Of a stretch of 64,000 nt of DNA, positions 33,313 to 41,631 are shown piece after piece; the first letter of the stretch is position 1; the number at the start of each line of letters is the position of its first letter. Source of the stretch: Intestinimonas massiliensis (ex Afouda et al. 2020). GTDB taxonomy: Bacteria > Bacillota > Clostridia > Oscillospirales > Oscillospiraceae. The translations under genes were made by a program, and so were the position numbers. The DNA is taken from NCBI RefSeq assembly GCF_900626285.1, contig NZ_LR131147.1, positions 653,246 through 717,245 of the forward strand. The letters run 5' to 3'. The notes beneath the pieces were generated by a model that saw only the letters and a program-made list of their open reading frames with translations, was not told the DNA's origin and did not search any database.

Positions 33313-34704
33313 TTGAAAATCATTATCGTTGGCGACGGCAAGGTGGGCTACACCCTGGCCGAGCACCTCTCTCAGGAGGAGCACGACGTCACGGTGATCG
33401 ACACCGACGACGAGGCGCTGAAACGGGCCTCCGACGCACTGGATGTCATGTGCGTCAAGGGAAACGGAGCGTCCATCGCTGCTCTGGAGGAGTCCGGTGT
33501 CGCCTCCGCCGATGTGGTGATCGCCGCCACCAACCTGGATGAGGTGAATATGGTCTGCTGCCTGACTGCCAAGCGCCTGGGCGCCAAGTTCACCATTGCC
33601 CGGGTGCGCAACGTGGAGTATGCCATGGAGTTTTCCCACCTGAAGGATGAGCTGGGTGTGGATCTGGCCATCAATCCGGAGAACGCCACGGCGGTGGAGA
33701 TCTCCCGTCTGCTCCGCTTTCCCCCTGCCGCCAACATTGAGACCTTCTGCCGGGGCCGCGTGGAGCTCATCGGCTTCCGGGTGCGGGAAGGCGATTTTCT
33801 GGTAGGTGAACCTCTTTCCGCGCAAGGCCGCAAGCTGCAGGAGCTCTCCATGCTGCTGTGCGCAGCAGAGCGGGAAAACGGTGAGGTCATTATTCCGGAC
33901 GGCTCCTATGTGCCCCAGGTGGGCGACCACCTGTACCTGGTGGGTGACCCGGTGGGCCTGACCTCCTTCTTCCGGCTGCTGGGCCGGCACACCCCCAAGA
34001 GCCGGGACGTATTCGTGGTGGGCGGCGGACGCATTGCCCACTATCTGGCGGTCATCTTGAACCGGATCGGCATGCACGTGAAGATCATCGAGCGGAACAT
34101 GGAGCGCTGCCGCCATCTGAGCGAAGTTCTGCCCCGCACCATGATCCTGTGCGGAGACGGTACCGACCAGGAGCTGCTGGAACAGGAAAACGTCACCGCC
34201 TCCGACGCCTTTGTGGCCCTCACCGACCGGGACGAGGACAACCTGATTATCTCCCTCTACGCCATGCAGCAGGGCATCCCCAAGGTGGTAGCCAAGTGCA
34301 ACCGGCAGAACTACGTGGGCATCGCCCACGCCGCCGGTCTGGACAGTATCATCTCTCCCAAAATGATCACCGCCAGCCATATCCTCCAGGTGGTCCGCGG
34401 CATGCAGAATTCCAAAGGCAGCGTAATGAACGCCCTTTACAAGATCGCCGACGGCCACGCCGAGGCCATGGAGTTCGTGGTCAACGAGACAACCCACAAT
34501 CTGGACATCCCTCTGCGGGATCTGCGGCTGAAGAAGGGGATCCTGATTGCGGTCCTGGTCCGTCAGGGCAAGATCATCATTCCTGACGGCTCCTCTGTCA
34601 TCTCCTCCGGCGACACCGTAATCCTCATCTCCCGCAATCACGGCATTATGGATATCAATGATATCTTTGAGGATTCCCTGTTGGATATGGGGGCTGCTCA
34701 ATGA
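33313..34704 (+). CDS. trkA: Trk potassium uptake regulatory subunit TrkA (duplicated RCK)
   Basis: 463 residues with two RCK units. The first Rossmann fold is LKIIIVGDGKVGYTLAEHLS at the N-terminus, the second VFVVGGGRIAHYLAVIL near residue 235; each is followed by a TrkA-C subdomain. It binds NAD(H)/ATP-type ligands and gates the TrkH channel. TTG 33313 is chosen since the fold begins there and GGAAAGGA lies upstream; the 19-residue extension to 33256 would run into the promoter. The stop overlaps trkH (ATGA). Confidence 0.9.
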   Translation: MKIIIVGDGKVGYTLAEHLSQEEHDVTVIDTDDEALKRASDALDVMCVKGNGASIAALEESGVASADVVIAATNLDEVNMVCCLTAKRLGAKFTIARVRNVEYAMEFSHLKDELGVDLAINPENATAVEISRLLRFPPAANIETFCRGRVELIGFRVREGDFLVGEPLSAQGRKLQELSMLLCAAERENGEVIIPDGSYVPQVGDHLYLVGDPVGLTSFFRLLGRHTPKSRDVFVVGGGRIAHYLAVILNRIGMHVKIIERNMERCRHLSEVLPRTMILCGDGTDQELLEQENVTASDAFVALTDRDEDNLIISLYAMQQGIPKVVAKCNRQNYVGIAHAAGLDSIISPKMITASHILQVVRGMQNSKGSVMNALYKIADGHAEAMEFVVNETTHNLDIPLRDLRLKKGILIAVLVRQGKIIIPDGSSVISSGDTVILISRNHGIMDINDIFEDSLLDMGAAQ

Positions 34705-36137
34705 ACTTCAGACTGGTATTCAAGCTGACGGGCAAGACCCTGATGGTGGAGGCAGGCGCTATGCTGCTGCCTCTGCTGGTCTGCCTGTATTATCGGGAGG
34801 ATCCCCGCCCCTTTCTCATCACCATCCCGCTGCTGATCCTGGTCGGGGCTCTGCTCTCCATGCTGCGGAGCAACGACCACTTTTTCCCCCGGGAGGGGTT
34901 CTTTGCCGTAGCCCTGATCTGGCTGCTGGTCAGCGCCACCGGCGCGCTCCCCTTCTACTTCTCCGGCTACTTCCCCACCTACATCGACTGTTTCTTTGAG
35001 GCCGCTTCCGGCTTTACCACCACCGGCGCCTCCATCCTCACCGCGGTGGAGCCGCTGCCCAAGGGGATCCTGTTCTGGCGCTCCTTCATGCACTGGCTGG
35101 GCGGTATGGGGGTACTCATTCTCGCCATCGCCCTGCTGCCCAGTCTGGGCGCCCGCACCCTCCACCTGATGAAGGCGGAGAGCCCCGGCCCGGTAGTCAG
35201 CAAACTGGTACCCAAGAGCAGCCAGTCCTCCAAGATCCTCTACGGCATTTACTGCGGGCTGACGGTGATTGAGATTGTGATTCTGCGAATTGCCGGCATG
35301 CCCTGGTATGACAGTATCGTGCATTCCTTCGGGACGGCGGGCACCGGCGGCTTCTCTGTCAAGAACATCTCCATCGCCGCCTACGGCAGTCCAGCCATCG
35401 AGATCATCATTACAGTTTTTATGTTGTTGTTCTCAGTGAACTTTGCCCTCTATTTCCTGCTGCTGCGGGGCAAGATCAAGCAAGTGTTCCAGAGCGATGA
35501 GCTGCGCTTCTTTCTGGTGGTGGTCTTTGTCAGCATCGTCCTGATCTCCATCAATATCTGGGACCTCTACCCCACCGGGGGTGAGGCTGTGCGCCACGCC
35601 GCCTTCCAGGTGGGCTCCATCATCTCCACTACCGGCTATGCCAGCACCGACTTTAACCTCTGGCCGGAGTTCTCCCGGACCCTGCTGGTGCTGCTCATGT
35701 TCATCGGCGCCTGCGCCGGCTCCACCGGCGGCGCCATCAAGTGCTCCCGGATTCTCATTCTCCTGCGGTGCATCTACCGGGAGATCCGGCAGGTCATCCA
35801 CCCCAGAGAGGTCAACGTAGTCAAGCTGGACGGGCACGTGCTGGAGGAGAGTTCCCTACGCTCGGTCCACATCTTCTTTGCCGCCTATATATTCATCACC
35901 CTGGGCGCCACTCTTCTGGTGTCGGTAGACAACTTCTCCTTCGGCACCACCATTACCGCCGTCATCTCCTGTATCGGCAACATCGGTCCCGGCCTGGAGA
36001 CGGTGGGTCCCATGGGCAACTACGCCTCCTTCTCCCTGTTTTCCAAAACGCTCCTCTCGCTCTGCATGATTGTGGGTCGTCTGGAGATTATTCCCATCCT
36101 CGTGCTATTTAGCGGAAATGCATGGAAACGCTCCTAA
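34701..36137 (+). CDS. trkH: Trk potassium uptake membrane subunit TrkH
   Basis: 478 residues, membrane pore of the Trk family with four M1-P-M2 repeats. Selectivity-filter segments are visible: AASGFTTTGASILTAVE, GTAGTGGFSVKN, QVGSIISTTGYASTDF and a last SCIGNIGPGLETVG. SFMHWLGGMGVLILAIALL is a family hallmark. It imports K+ (often with Na+ or H+ coupling) with TrkA as cytosolic gate; translation is coupled by the 4-bp overlap. A second system, ktrBA, is at 61-63 kb. Confidence 0.93.
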   Translation: MNFRLVFKLTGKTLMVEAGAMLLPLLVCLYYREDPRPFLITIPLLILVGALLSMLRSNDHFFPREGFFAVALIWLLVSATGALPFYFSGYFPTYIDCFFEAASGFTTTGASILTAVEPLPKGILFWRSFMHWLGGMGVLILAIALLPSLGARTLHLMKAESPGPVVSKLVPKSSQSSKILYGIYCGLTVIEIVILRIAGMPWYDSIVHSFGTAGTGGFSVKNISIAAYGSPAIEIIITVFMLLFSVNFALYFLLLRGKIKQVFQSDELRFFLVVVFVSIVLISINIWDLYPTGGEAVRHAAFQVGSIISTTGYASTDFNLWPEFSRTLLVLLMFIGACAGSTGGAIKCSRILILLRCIYREIRQVIHPREVNVVKLDGHVLEESSLRSVHIFFAAYIFITLGATLLVSVDNFSFGTTITAVISCIGNIGPGLETVGPMGNYASFSLFSKTLLSLCMIVGRLEIIPILVLFSGNAWKRS

Positions 36138-36157
36138 GCGCCCCCTATATCTTTGTG

Positions 36158-36189
36158 GAAAGCGTCAAATCCTAGGATTTGACGCTTTC
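36158..36189 (+). terminator. Terminator after trkH
   Basis: A 32-bp perfect self-complementary stretch (GAAAGCGTCAAATCC then GGATTTGACGCTTTC) with TTCTTT behind it. Confidence 0.8.
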
Positions 36190-36205
36190 TTCTTTGGAAT
36201 GGGGC

Positions 36206-36235
36206 TTGCCAAACGCAGGTGTTTTGCGTTAATAT
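36206..36235 (+). promoter_or_regulatory. hppA promoter
   Basis: TTGCCA (36206-36211), 18-nt spacer, TAATAT (36230-36235). The 14-nt core around the -10 matches that of trkAH at 13 positions. Confidence 0.6.
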
Positions 36236-36252
36236 TATGTTGTCTGGAAAAC

Positions 36253-36282
36253 CGGGAACCCCTAGTGCTACAAGGGTTCCCG
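36253..36282 (+). promoter_or_regulatory. 5' leader hairpin of hppA
   Basis: CGGGAACCC (36253-36261) pairs with GGGTTCCCG (36274-36282), a 9-bp stem with a 12-nt loop ending 7 nt before the ribosome site AAGGAG. It has no T-run, so it is more likely a stabilising or translational element than a terminator. Confidence 0.5.
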
Positions 36283-36304
36283 AACTACAAAGGAGTTGGG
36301 AAAG

Positions 36305-38419
36305 TTGTTGGAAAACCTGTTTTGGATTGGCTTAGTGGGTGCAGCTATCGCACTAATCTTCGCCTTAACCCAAGCGAAGAAGGTATTAGGCTTCTCAGAA
36401 GGCAACGAGCTGATGCAAAAGCTGGCTGCTTCCATTCGTAAAGGTGCCAATGCCTACCTTAAGCGGCAGTATACGACCGTCGCGAAGATCTTTATCATCG
36501 TCTTCATTATTCTTCTGATTTTGGCGTGGGCAAAGATGCTGGATAACTGGTTTATCCCCTTCGCTTTCCTGACCGGCGGCATTTATTCCGGTCTGGCGGG
36601 CTTCATTGGTATGAAGATCGCCACCTCCGCCAACGCCCGTACCGCCAACGCCGCCCACGAGAGTCTGAACCGGGGGCTGAATGTAGCCTTCTCCTCCGGC
36701 GCGGTCATGGGCTTCACCGTGGTTGGCCTGGGTCTGCTGGACGTATCCATCTGGTTCCATATCCTGAAGTATATCGCCCATTTTGAGGCCGCCAAGATTG
36801 CCCAGACCATGGTCATGTTCGGCATGGGTGCCTCCTTTATGGCTCTGTTCGGCCGTGTGGGCGGCGGCATCTTCACCAAGGCCGCCGATGTGGGCGCCGA
36901 CCTGGTGGGCAAGGTTGAGGCCGGCATCCCCGAGGATGACCCCCGCAACCCCGCAACCATCGCCGACAACGTGGGCGACAACGTGGGTGACGTGGCCGGC
37001 ATGGGCGCCGACCTCTATGAGTCCTACGTTGGTTCCATCCTGGCCACCTTTGCTCTGGGCGCCGCCGCCTACGGCGCCGACGAAAAGCTGACCTGGGGCT
37101 CCATGCTGCTCCCCCTGGTCATCGCCGTGGTGGGCGTGATCTGCTCCGTACTGGGCACCTTCCTGGTCCGCACCCGTGAGGACGCCACCCAGAAATCCCT
37201 GCTGGCCACCCTGCGGAAGGGCACTTATACCGCCGCTGTGCTGGCCGCTATCATCGGCGCCCCCGTGACCTATTTCATCATGGGCTCCTGGGGTCCCTAC
37301 ATCGCCATCCTGGCGGGCCTGATCGCCGGCTGCGCCATCGGCTACTTCACCGAGTACTACACCTCTGACACCTATAAGCCCACCCAGAACCTGGCCGTCT
37401 CCACCGAGACCGGCGCCGCTACCACCATCATCGGCGGTATCTCTCTGGGCATGCTGTCCACCGCCGCTCCCATCATCATCATCGGCATCGCCATCATCGT
37501 CTCCTTCCTGGCGGCCGGCGGCTCCCTGGCCACCAACGGCGAGAACTACAGCGAGCTGTTCAGCAAGGGCCTGTACGGCATCGGCATCGCCGCCGTGGGT
37601 ATGCTGTCCACCCTGGGCATTACCCTGGCCACTGACGCTTACGGCCCCGTGGCCGACAACGCCGGCGGCATCGCCGAGATGAGCGGTCTGGGCGAAGAGG
37701 TCCGCAACCGCACCGACGCTCTGGATTCTCTGGGCAACACCACCGCCGCCACCGGCAAGGGCTTCGCCATCGGCTCCGCCGCTCTGACCGCCCTGGCCCT
37801 GCTGGTCTCCTATGTGGACGTGGTCAAGGTCCGTATGGATCACGCCCCCGACCTGTCCCTTACCAACCCCGCCGTGCTGGTGGGCCTGTTTGTGGGCGCT
37901 ATGCTCACCTTCGTCTTTGCCGCCCTCACCATGAGCGGCGTGCAGCGGGCCGCCCAGTCCATCGTGGTGGAGGTCCGCCGCCAGTTCCGTGAGATCGCCG
38001 GCATCATGGAGGGCAAGGCCGATCCCGACTACGCCTCCTGCGTGGATCTGTGCACCAAGGGCGCTCTCCACGAGATGGTGGTCCCCTCCCTGCTGGCTAT
38101 CATCGTTCCTGTTGTCACCGGCCTGATCCTGGGCGCTGAGGCCGTTGTGGGCCTGCTGGGCGGCGTCACCGTCACCGGCTTCGTAGTGGCCGTGTTCATG
38201 TCCAACGCCGGCGGCGCCTGGGACAATGCCAAGAAGTACATTGAGAGCGGCAAGCATGGCGGCAAGGGCTCCGATTGCCACAAGGCTGCCGTTATCGGCG
38301 ACACTGTGGGCGATCCCTTCAAGGATACCTCCGGCCCCTCTCTGAACATCCTGATCAAGCTGTGCTCCACCGTCTCCATCGTATTCTCCGGCCTGATCAC
38401 CGCCTATCACCTGTTCTAA
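36305..38419 (+). CDS. hppA: Membrane-bound ion-pumping pyrophosphatase, K+-dependent type
   Basis: About 704 residues with some 16 membrane segments. The pyrophosphate site has DVGADLVGKVEAGIPEDDPR and ADNVGDNVGDVAGMGADLYE near residue 210. LGNTTAATGKGFAIGSAAL carries Ala where K+-independent enzymes have Lys, which assigns it to the K+-dependent class. That class includes Na+ pumps and Na+/H+ pumps; which ion cannot be decided here. It stores the energy of pyrophosphate hydrolysis as an ion gradient. AAGGAG abuts TTG 36296, so TTG 36305 (spacing 9) is preferred; TTG 36308 is possible. Confidence 0.92.
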   Translation: MLENLFWIGLVGAAIALIFALTQAKKVLGFSEGNELMQKLAASIRKGANAYLKRQYTTVAKIFIIVFIILLILAWAKMLDNWFIPFAFLTGGIYSGLAGFIGMKIATSANARTANAAHESLNRGLNVAFSSGAVMGFTVVGLGLLDVSIWFHILKYIAHFEAAKIAQTMVMFGMGASFMALFGRVGGGIFTKAADVGADLVGKVEAGIPEDDPRNPATIADNVGDNVGDVAGMGADLYESYVGSILATFALGAAAYGADEKLTWGSMLLPLVIAVVGVICSVLGTFLVRTREDATQKSLLATLRKGTYTAAVLAAIIGAPVTYFIMGSWGPYIAILAGLIAGCAIGYFTEYYTSDTYKPTQNLAVSTETGAATTIIGGISLGMLSTAAPIIIIGIAIIVSFLAAGGSLATNGENYSELFSKGLYGIGIAAVGMLSTLGITLATDAYGPVADNAGGIAEMSGLGEEVRNRTDALDSLGNTTAATGKGFAIGSAALTALALLVSYVDVVKVRMDHAPDLSLTNPAVLVGLFVGAMLTFVFAALTMSGVQRAAQSIVVEVRRQFREIAGIMEGKADPDYASCVDLCTKGALHEMVVPSLLAIIVPVVTGLILGAEAVVGLLGGVTVTGFVVAVFMSNAGGAWDNAKKYIESGKHGGKGSDCHKAAVIGDTVGDPFKDTSGPSLNILIKLCSTVSIVFSGLITAYHLF

Positions 38420-38429
38420 GGATTTTCTA

Positions 38430-38473
38430 AAGCAATCAGCCCGCCCCTTAAGGGGCGGGCTGATTGCTTTTTC
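38430..38473 (+). terminator. hppA terminator
   Basis: An 18-bp perfect stem (38430-38447 with 38452-38469) with a TTAA loop, followed by T residues. Confidence 0.92.
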
Positions 38474-38492
38474 AAACGGTTAAGCGATCTGA

Positions 38493-38535
38493 CTATAAAA
38501 CAACAAGGTCCCGTACCGGCTGGTACGGGACCTTG
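38493..38535 (-). terminator. rpsU terminator
   Basis: CAAGGTCCCGTACC (38504-38517) pairs with GGTACGGGACCTTG (38522-38535). On the minus strand it is followed by TTGTTTTATAG. Confidence 0.85.
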
Positions 38536-38547
38536 CAATGTGTTTGA

Positions 38548-38730
38548 TTAATAGTACTTCTTGCGGTTCTTGCGGGCGGCCTCAGACTTCTTGCGGCGCT
38601 TGACGCTCGGGCTCTCGTAGTGCTCACGCTTGCGAACCTCGGCCAAAACACCAGACTTGGCACAGCTGCGCTTAAAACGCTTCAGCGCGTTCTCCAAGGA
38701 CTCGCCGTCCTTCACATGGACTTCCGACAT
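38548..38730 (-). CDS. rpsU: 30S ribosomal protein S21
   Basis: 60 residues, the normal length. MSEVHVKDGESLENALKRFK is the conserved N-terminus; the basic tail (VKRRKKSEAARKNRKKYY) binds 16S rRNA near the anti-Shine-Dalgarno region. It has a near-perfect promoter and its own terminator, so it is monocistronic. GGAGGG precedes ATG 38730. The much longer frame around it is a leuS shadow. Confidence 0.96.
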   Translation of the reverse strand: MSEVHVKDGESLENALKRFKRSCAKSGVLAEVRKREHYESPSVKRRKKSEAARKNRKKYY

Positions 38731-38802
38731 TGATTTCCCCTCCCTCCGAAGCGGCGGGGTTCCACCGCCAAAGGGCCACATAGATATGGCTTTAACAGAA
38801 CC

Positions 38803-38831
38803 ATTGTATTCTATTATCGTACAAATGTCAA
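38803..38831 (-). promoter_or_regulatory. rpsU promoter
   Basis: Minus strand: TTGACA (38831-38826), 17-nt spacer, TACAAT (38808-38803). Confidence 0.8.
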
Positions 38832-38846
38832 GAGCGGATTTCCATT

Positions 38847-38942
38847 CTACTGATATTCGTGGAAGAACTCGATCAGGATAGGATACCCGGCCTCCCGCAT
38901 CCGCAGGATCATAGCATCTACATGGTGCAGTCCGTTTACTTG
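38847..38942 (-). other. In-frame 31-codon open extension after the leuS stop
   Basis: Directly after the leuS TAA the same frame stays open for 31 codons to a TAG. The sequence looks protein-like (DAMILRMREAGYPILIEFF). An ATG at codon 11 of the stretch lacks a ribosome site. It may be chance, a remnant of a lost gene, or readthrough sequence. Confidence 0.25.
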
Positions 38943-41372
38943 TTACTTGGCAATCAGGTTGACCAGCTTGTTGGGTACCAGAATGGTCTTGACCAGGTTC
39001 TTGCCCTCGGTGAACTTCTGCACCTTGGGATCGGCCAGAGCGGCAGCCACCACGGTGGCCTCGTCGCTGTCCATAGGCACGGTGACGGTGGCACGCAGCT
39101 TGCCGCACACCTGCACAGCCATCTGCACCTCGGCAGCCACGGTCTTGCTCTCGTCGTAGGCGGGCCAGCTCTGCTGGCAGGCCATACCGTTGGCGTTGAA
39201 GCCCAGGGTCTCCCACAGCTCCTCCACCATGTGGGGAGCGAAGGGGGAAAGCAGCAGCAGCAGGGTCTTGTAATCGCCCTTGGAGCAGCCGTTGGCGTAG
39301 AAGTCGTTGACCAGGGCCATAAGGGCAGCGATGGCGGTGTTGAACTTCATGGCCTCGATGTCGTCGGCCACCTTCTTGATGGCCTTGTGGATGGCGCTCT
39401 CGTTTGCGGCGGTATACTCCAGGCTGTCGGTGAGCTGCTCGGACAGGTTCCACACCCGGTCCAGGAAGCGCTTGCAGCCCTTGACCGCGTTGTCACTCCA
39501 GGAGGCGGCCTTCTCAAAGTCGCCGATGAACATGATATAGGTGCGCATGGTGTCGGCGCCGTACTGGGCTACCACGTCGTTGGGGTTGACCACGTTGCCC
39601 CGGCTCTTGGACATCTTCTCGCCGCCCTCGCCCAGGATCATGCCGTGGGAGGTGCGCTTCTGATAGGGCTCCTTGGTGGGAACCACGCCGATGTCGTAGA
39701 GGAACTTGTGCCAGAACCGGCTGTACAGCAGGTGGAGGGTGGTGTGCTCCATGCCGCCGTTGTACCAGTCCACGGGAGACCAGTACTTGAGGGCCTCGGG
39801 AGAGGCCAGGGCCTTGTCGTTGTGGGGGTCCATATAGCGCAGGAAGTACCAGCTGGAGCCGGCCCACTGGGGCATGGTGTCGGTCTCACGCTTGGCGGGG
39901 CCGCCGCAGCAGGGGCAGGTGGTGTTCACCCAGTCGGTCATCTTGCTCAGGGGGCTCTCGCCGTCGTCAGTGGGCTCATAGCTCTCCACGTCGGGCAGCA
40001 GCAGGGGCAGCTGGTCCTCGGGCAGAGGCTGCCAGCCGCACTTCTCACAGTACACCATGGGGATGGGCTCGCCCCAGTAGCGCTGGCGGGAGAACACCCA
40101 GTCACGGAGCTTGTAGTTGACCTTGGCCTTGCCGATGCCCTTCTCCTCCAGCCACTTGGTGATGACGGGAATGGCGTCCTTCACGGTCAGGCCGTTGAGG
40201 AAGTCGGAGTTGACCAGGATGCCGGTCTCGTCCTTGGCGGTAAAGGCGGCCTTCTGCACGTCCTCGCCGCCGGAGACCACCTCGATGATCTCGCAGCCGA
40301 ATTTCTTGGCAAACTCCCAGTCGCGGTCATCGTGGGCGGGCACGGCCATGATGGCGCCGGTGCCGTAGGTGGCCAGCACGTAGTCGGAGATGAAGATGGG
40401 GATTTCCTTGCCGTTGACGGGGTTGATGCCCTTCACGCCGTCCAGGCACACGCCGGTCTTTTCCTTGTTGAGCTCAGTACGCTCCAGGTCGGACTTGGAG
40501 GCGGCGGCAGCCTGATAGGCCTTTACCTCGTCGGCGTTCTGAAGCTTGCCGCTCTCCAGCCAGCCCTTCACCAGGGCGTGCTCGGGAGAGAGGACCATAT
40601 AGGTGGCGCCGAACAGGGTGTCGGGCCGGGTGGTGAACACCACGATGTCCTCGCCGGTGGTGGCCTTGAAGGTGACCTCGGCGCCGGTGGAGCGGCCGAT
40701 CCAGTTCTTCTGCTGGATCTTCACCCGCTCGATGAAGTCCAGGTCGTCCAGGTCGTCAATGAGCCGCTGGGCGTACTCGGTGATTTTCAGCATCCACTGG
40801 CTCTTCTCCTTGCGGATGACGGGGGCGCCGCAGCGCTCGCACACGCCCTCCACAACCTCCTCGTTGGCCAGCACGCACTTGCAGGAGGTACACCAGTTCA
40901 CGGGCATGGTGGTCTTGTAGGCCAGGCCGTGCTTGTACAGCTGGAGGAAGATCCACTGGGTCCACTTGTAGTAGGAGGGGTCGGTGGTGTTGATGACCCG
41001 CTCCCAGTCGAAGGAGTAGCCCAGCATATGGAGCTGCTTGGTGAAGTTCTCGATGTTGTCGTGAGTCACCTTGGCGGGGTGGATGTGGTTCTTGATGGCG
41101 TAATTCTCGGTGGGCAGGCCGAAGGCGTCATAGCCCATGGGGAACAGCACATTGTAGCCGTCCATCCGGCGCTTGCGGGCCACTACGTCCATGGCGGTGT
41201 AGGGCCGGGTGTGACCCACGTGCAGACCCTGACCGGAGGGATAGGGGAACTCCACCAGGGCGTAGAACTTGGGCTTGTCGCTGTGATTTTCGCAGTGGAA
41301 GGTCTTTTCCTCCATCCACTTCTTCTGCCACTTGGGTTCGATGGCGGCAAAATCGTACTTCAAATCTCTCAC
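38943..41372 (-). CDS. leuS: Leucyl-tRNA synthetase
   Basis: 809 residues, class I synthetase of the bacterial LeuRS type. The HIGH motif is HVGHTRPY near residue 50 and KMSKS is EKMSKSRGNVV near 586. A CP1 editing domain (TFKATTGEDIVVFTTRPDTL) is inserted between them; zinc-binding CTSCKCVLANEEVVEGVCERC and CEKCGW also appear. It charges tRNA-Leu and removes norvaline. GTG 41372 is taken as start, but TTG 41363 (MKYDFAAIEPKW, the usual family N-terminus) is a real alternative. The ~55-nt leader is too short for a T-box. Confidence 0.95.
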   Translation of the reverse strand: MRDLKYDFAAIEPKWQKKWMEEKTFHCENHSDKPKFYALVEFPYPSGQGLHVGHTRPYTAMDVVARKRRMDGYNVLFPMGYDAFGLPTENYAIKNHIHPAKVTHDNIENFTKQLHMLGYSFDWERVINTTDPSYYKWTQWIFLQLYKHGLAYKTTMPVNWCTSCKCVLANEEVVEGVCERCGAPVIRKEKSQWMLKITEYAQRLIDDLDDLDFIERVKIQQKNWIGRSTGAEVTFKATTGEDIVVFTTRPDTLFGATYMVLSPEHALVKGWLESGKLQNADEVKAYQAAAASKSDLERTELNKEKTGVCLDGVKGINPVNGKEIPIFISDYVLATYGTGAIMAVPAHDDRDWEFAKKFGCEIIEVVSGGEDVQKAAFTAKDETGILVNSDFLNGLTVKDAIPVITKWLEEKGIGKAKVNYKLRDWVFSRQRYWGEPIPMVYCEKCGWQPLPEDQLPLLLPDVESYEPTDDGESPLSKMTDWVNTTCPCCGGPAKRETDTMPQWAGSSWYFLRYMDPHNDKALASPEALKYWSPVDWYNGGMEHTTLHLLYSRFWHKFLYDIGVVPTKEPYQKRTSHGMILGEGGEKMSKSRGNVVNPNDVVAQYGADTMRTYIMFIGDFEKAASWSDNAVKGCKRFLDRVWNLSEQLTDSLEYTAANESAIHKAIKKVADDIEAMKFNTAIAALMALVNDFYANGCSKGDYKTLLLLLSPFAPHMVEELWETLGFNANGMACQQSWPAYDESKTVAAEVQMAVQVCGKLRATVTVPMDSDEATVVAAALADPKVQKFTEGKNLVKTILVPNKLVNLIAK

Positions 41373-41430
41373 GCTTTCTTTATTGAAGTCCCCGTTTCAT
41401 CAAAAAACGGGCGAATATCCAATCTAAGAT

Positions 41431-41459
41431 ATTATAATGGAAAGATTTCATGATTGCAA
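41431..41459 (-). promoter_or_regulatory. leuS promoter
   Basis: Minus strand: TTGCAA (41459-41454), 17-nt spacer, TATAAT (41436-41431). The leader then contains a 7-bp hairpin, CCCGTTT with AAACGGG, at about 41389-41409. Nothing else was seen in the 41460-41576 gap. Confidence 0.78.
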
Positions 41460-41580
41460 GTATCAGGAACAAAAAAGCATTATCCAACCTGCATCCGGAA
41501 CAAAAAGCATGAGCTAAGCTATTATGTTTCTGCTTCCGGCACCTATTCACCACGTCTGGTCCAATTGACAAATAAAAGAC

Positions 41581-41610
41581 GCGTCCGCCGTTTTGGCGGA
41601 CGCGCTTTTT
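41581..41610. terminator. Terminator hairpin after the DUF4179-like gene (repeat copy 1)
   Basis: GCGTCCGCC (41581-41589) pairs with GGCGGACGC (41595-41603); loop GTTTT. The 29-nt stretch 41581-41609 recurs exactly at 43521-43549, on the other side of the sigma-factor operon. The strongest T-run is on the plus strand, although the operon is on the minus strand (minus tail TCTTTTATTT). Confidence 0.75.
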
Positions 41611-41631
41611 TCAGCCTGTGCCTATGTCATA

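Noticed and set aside
41373..41459. T-box leader for leuS
   Set aside because: Promoter and start codon leave only about 55 nt; no T-box sequence or specifier stem fits.
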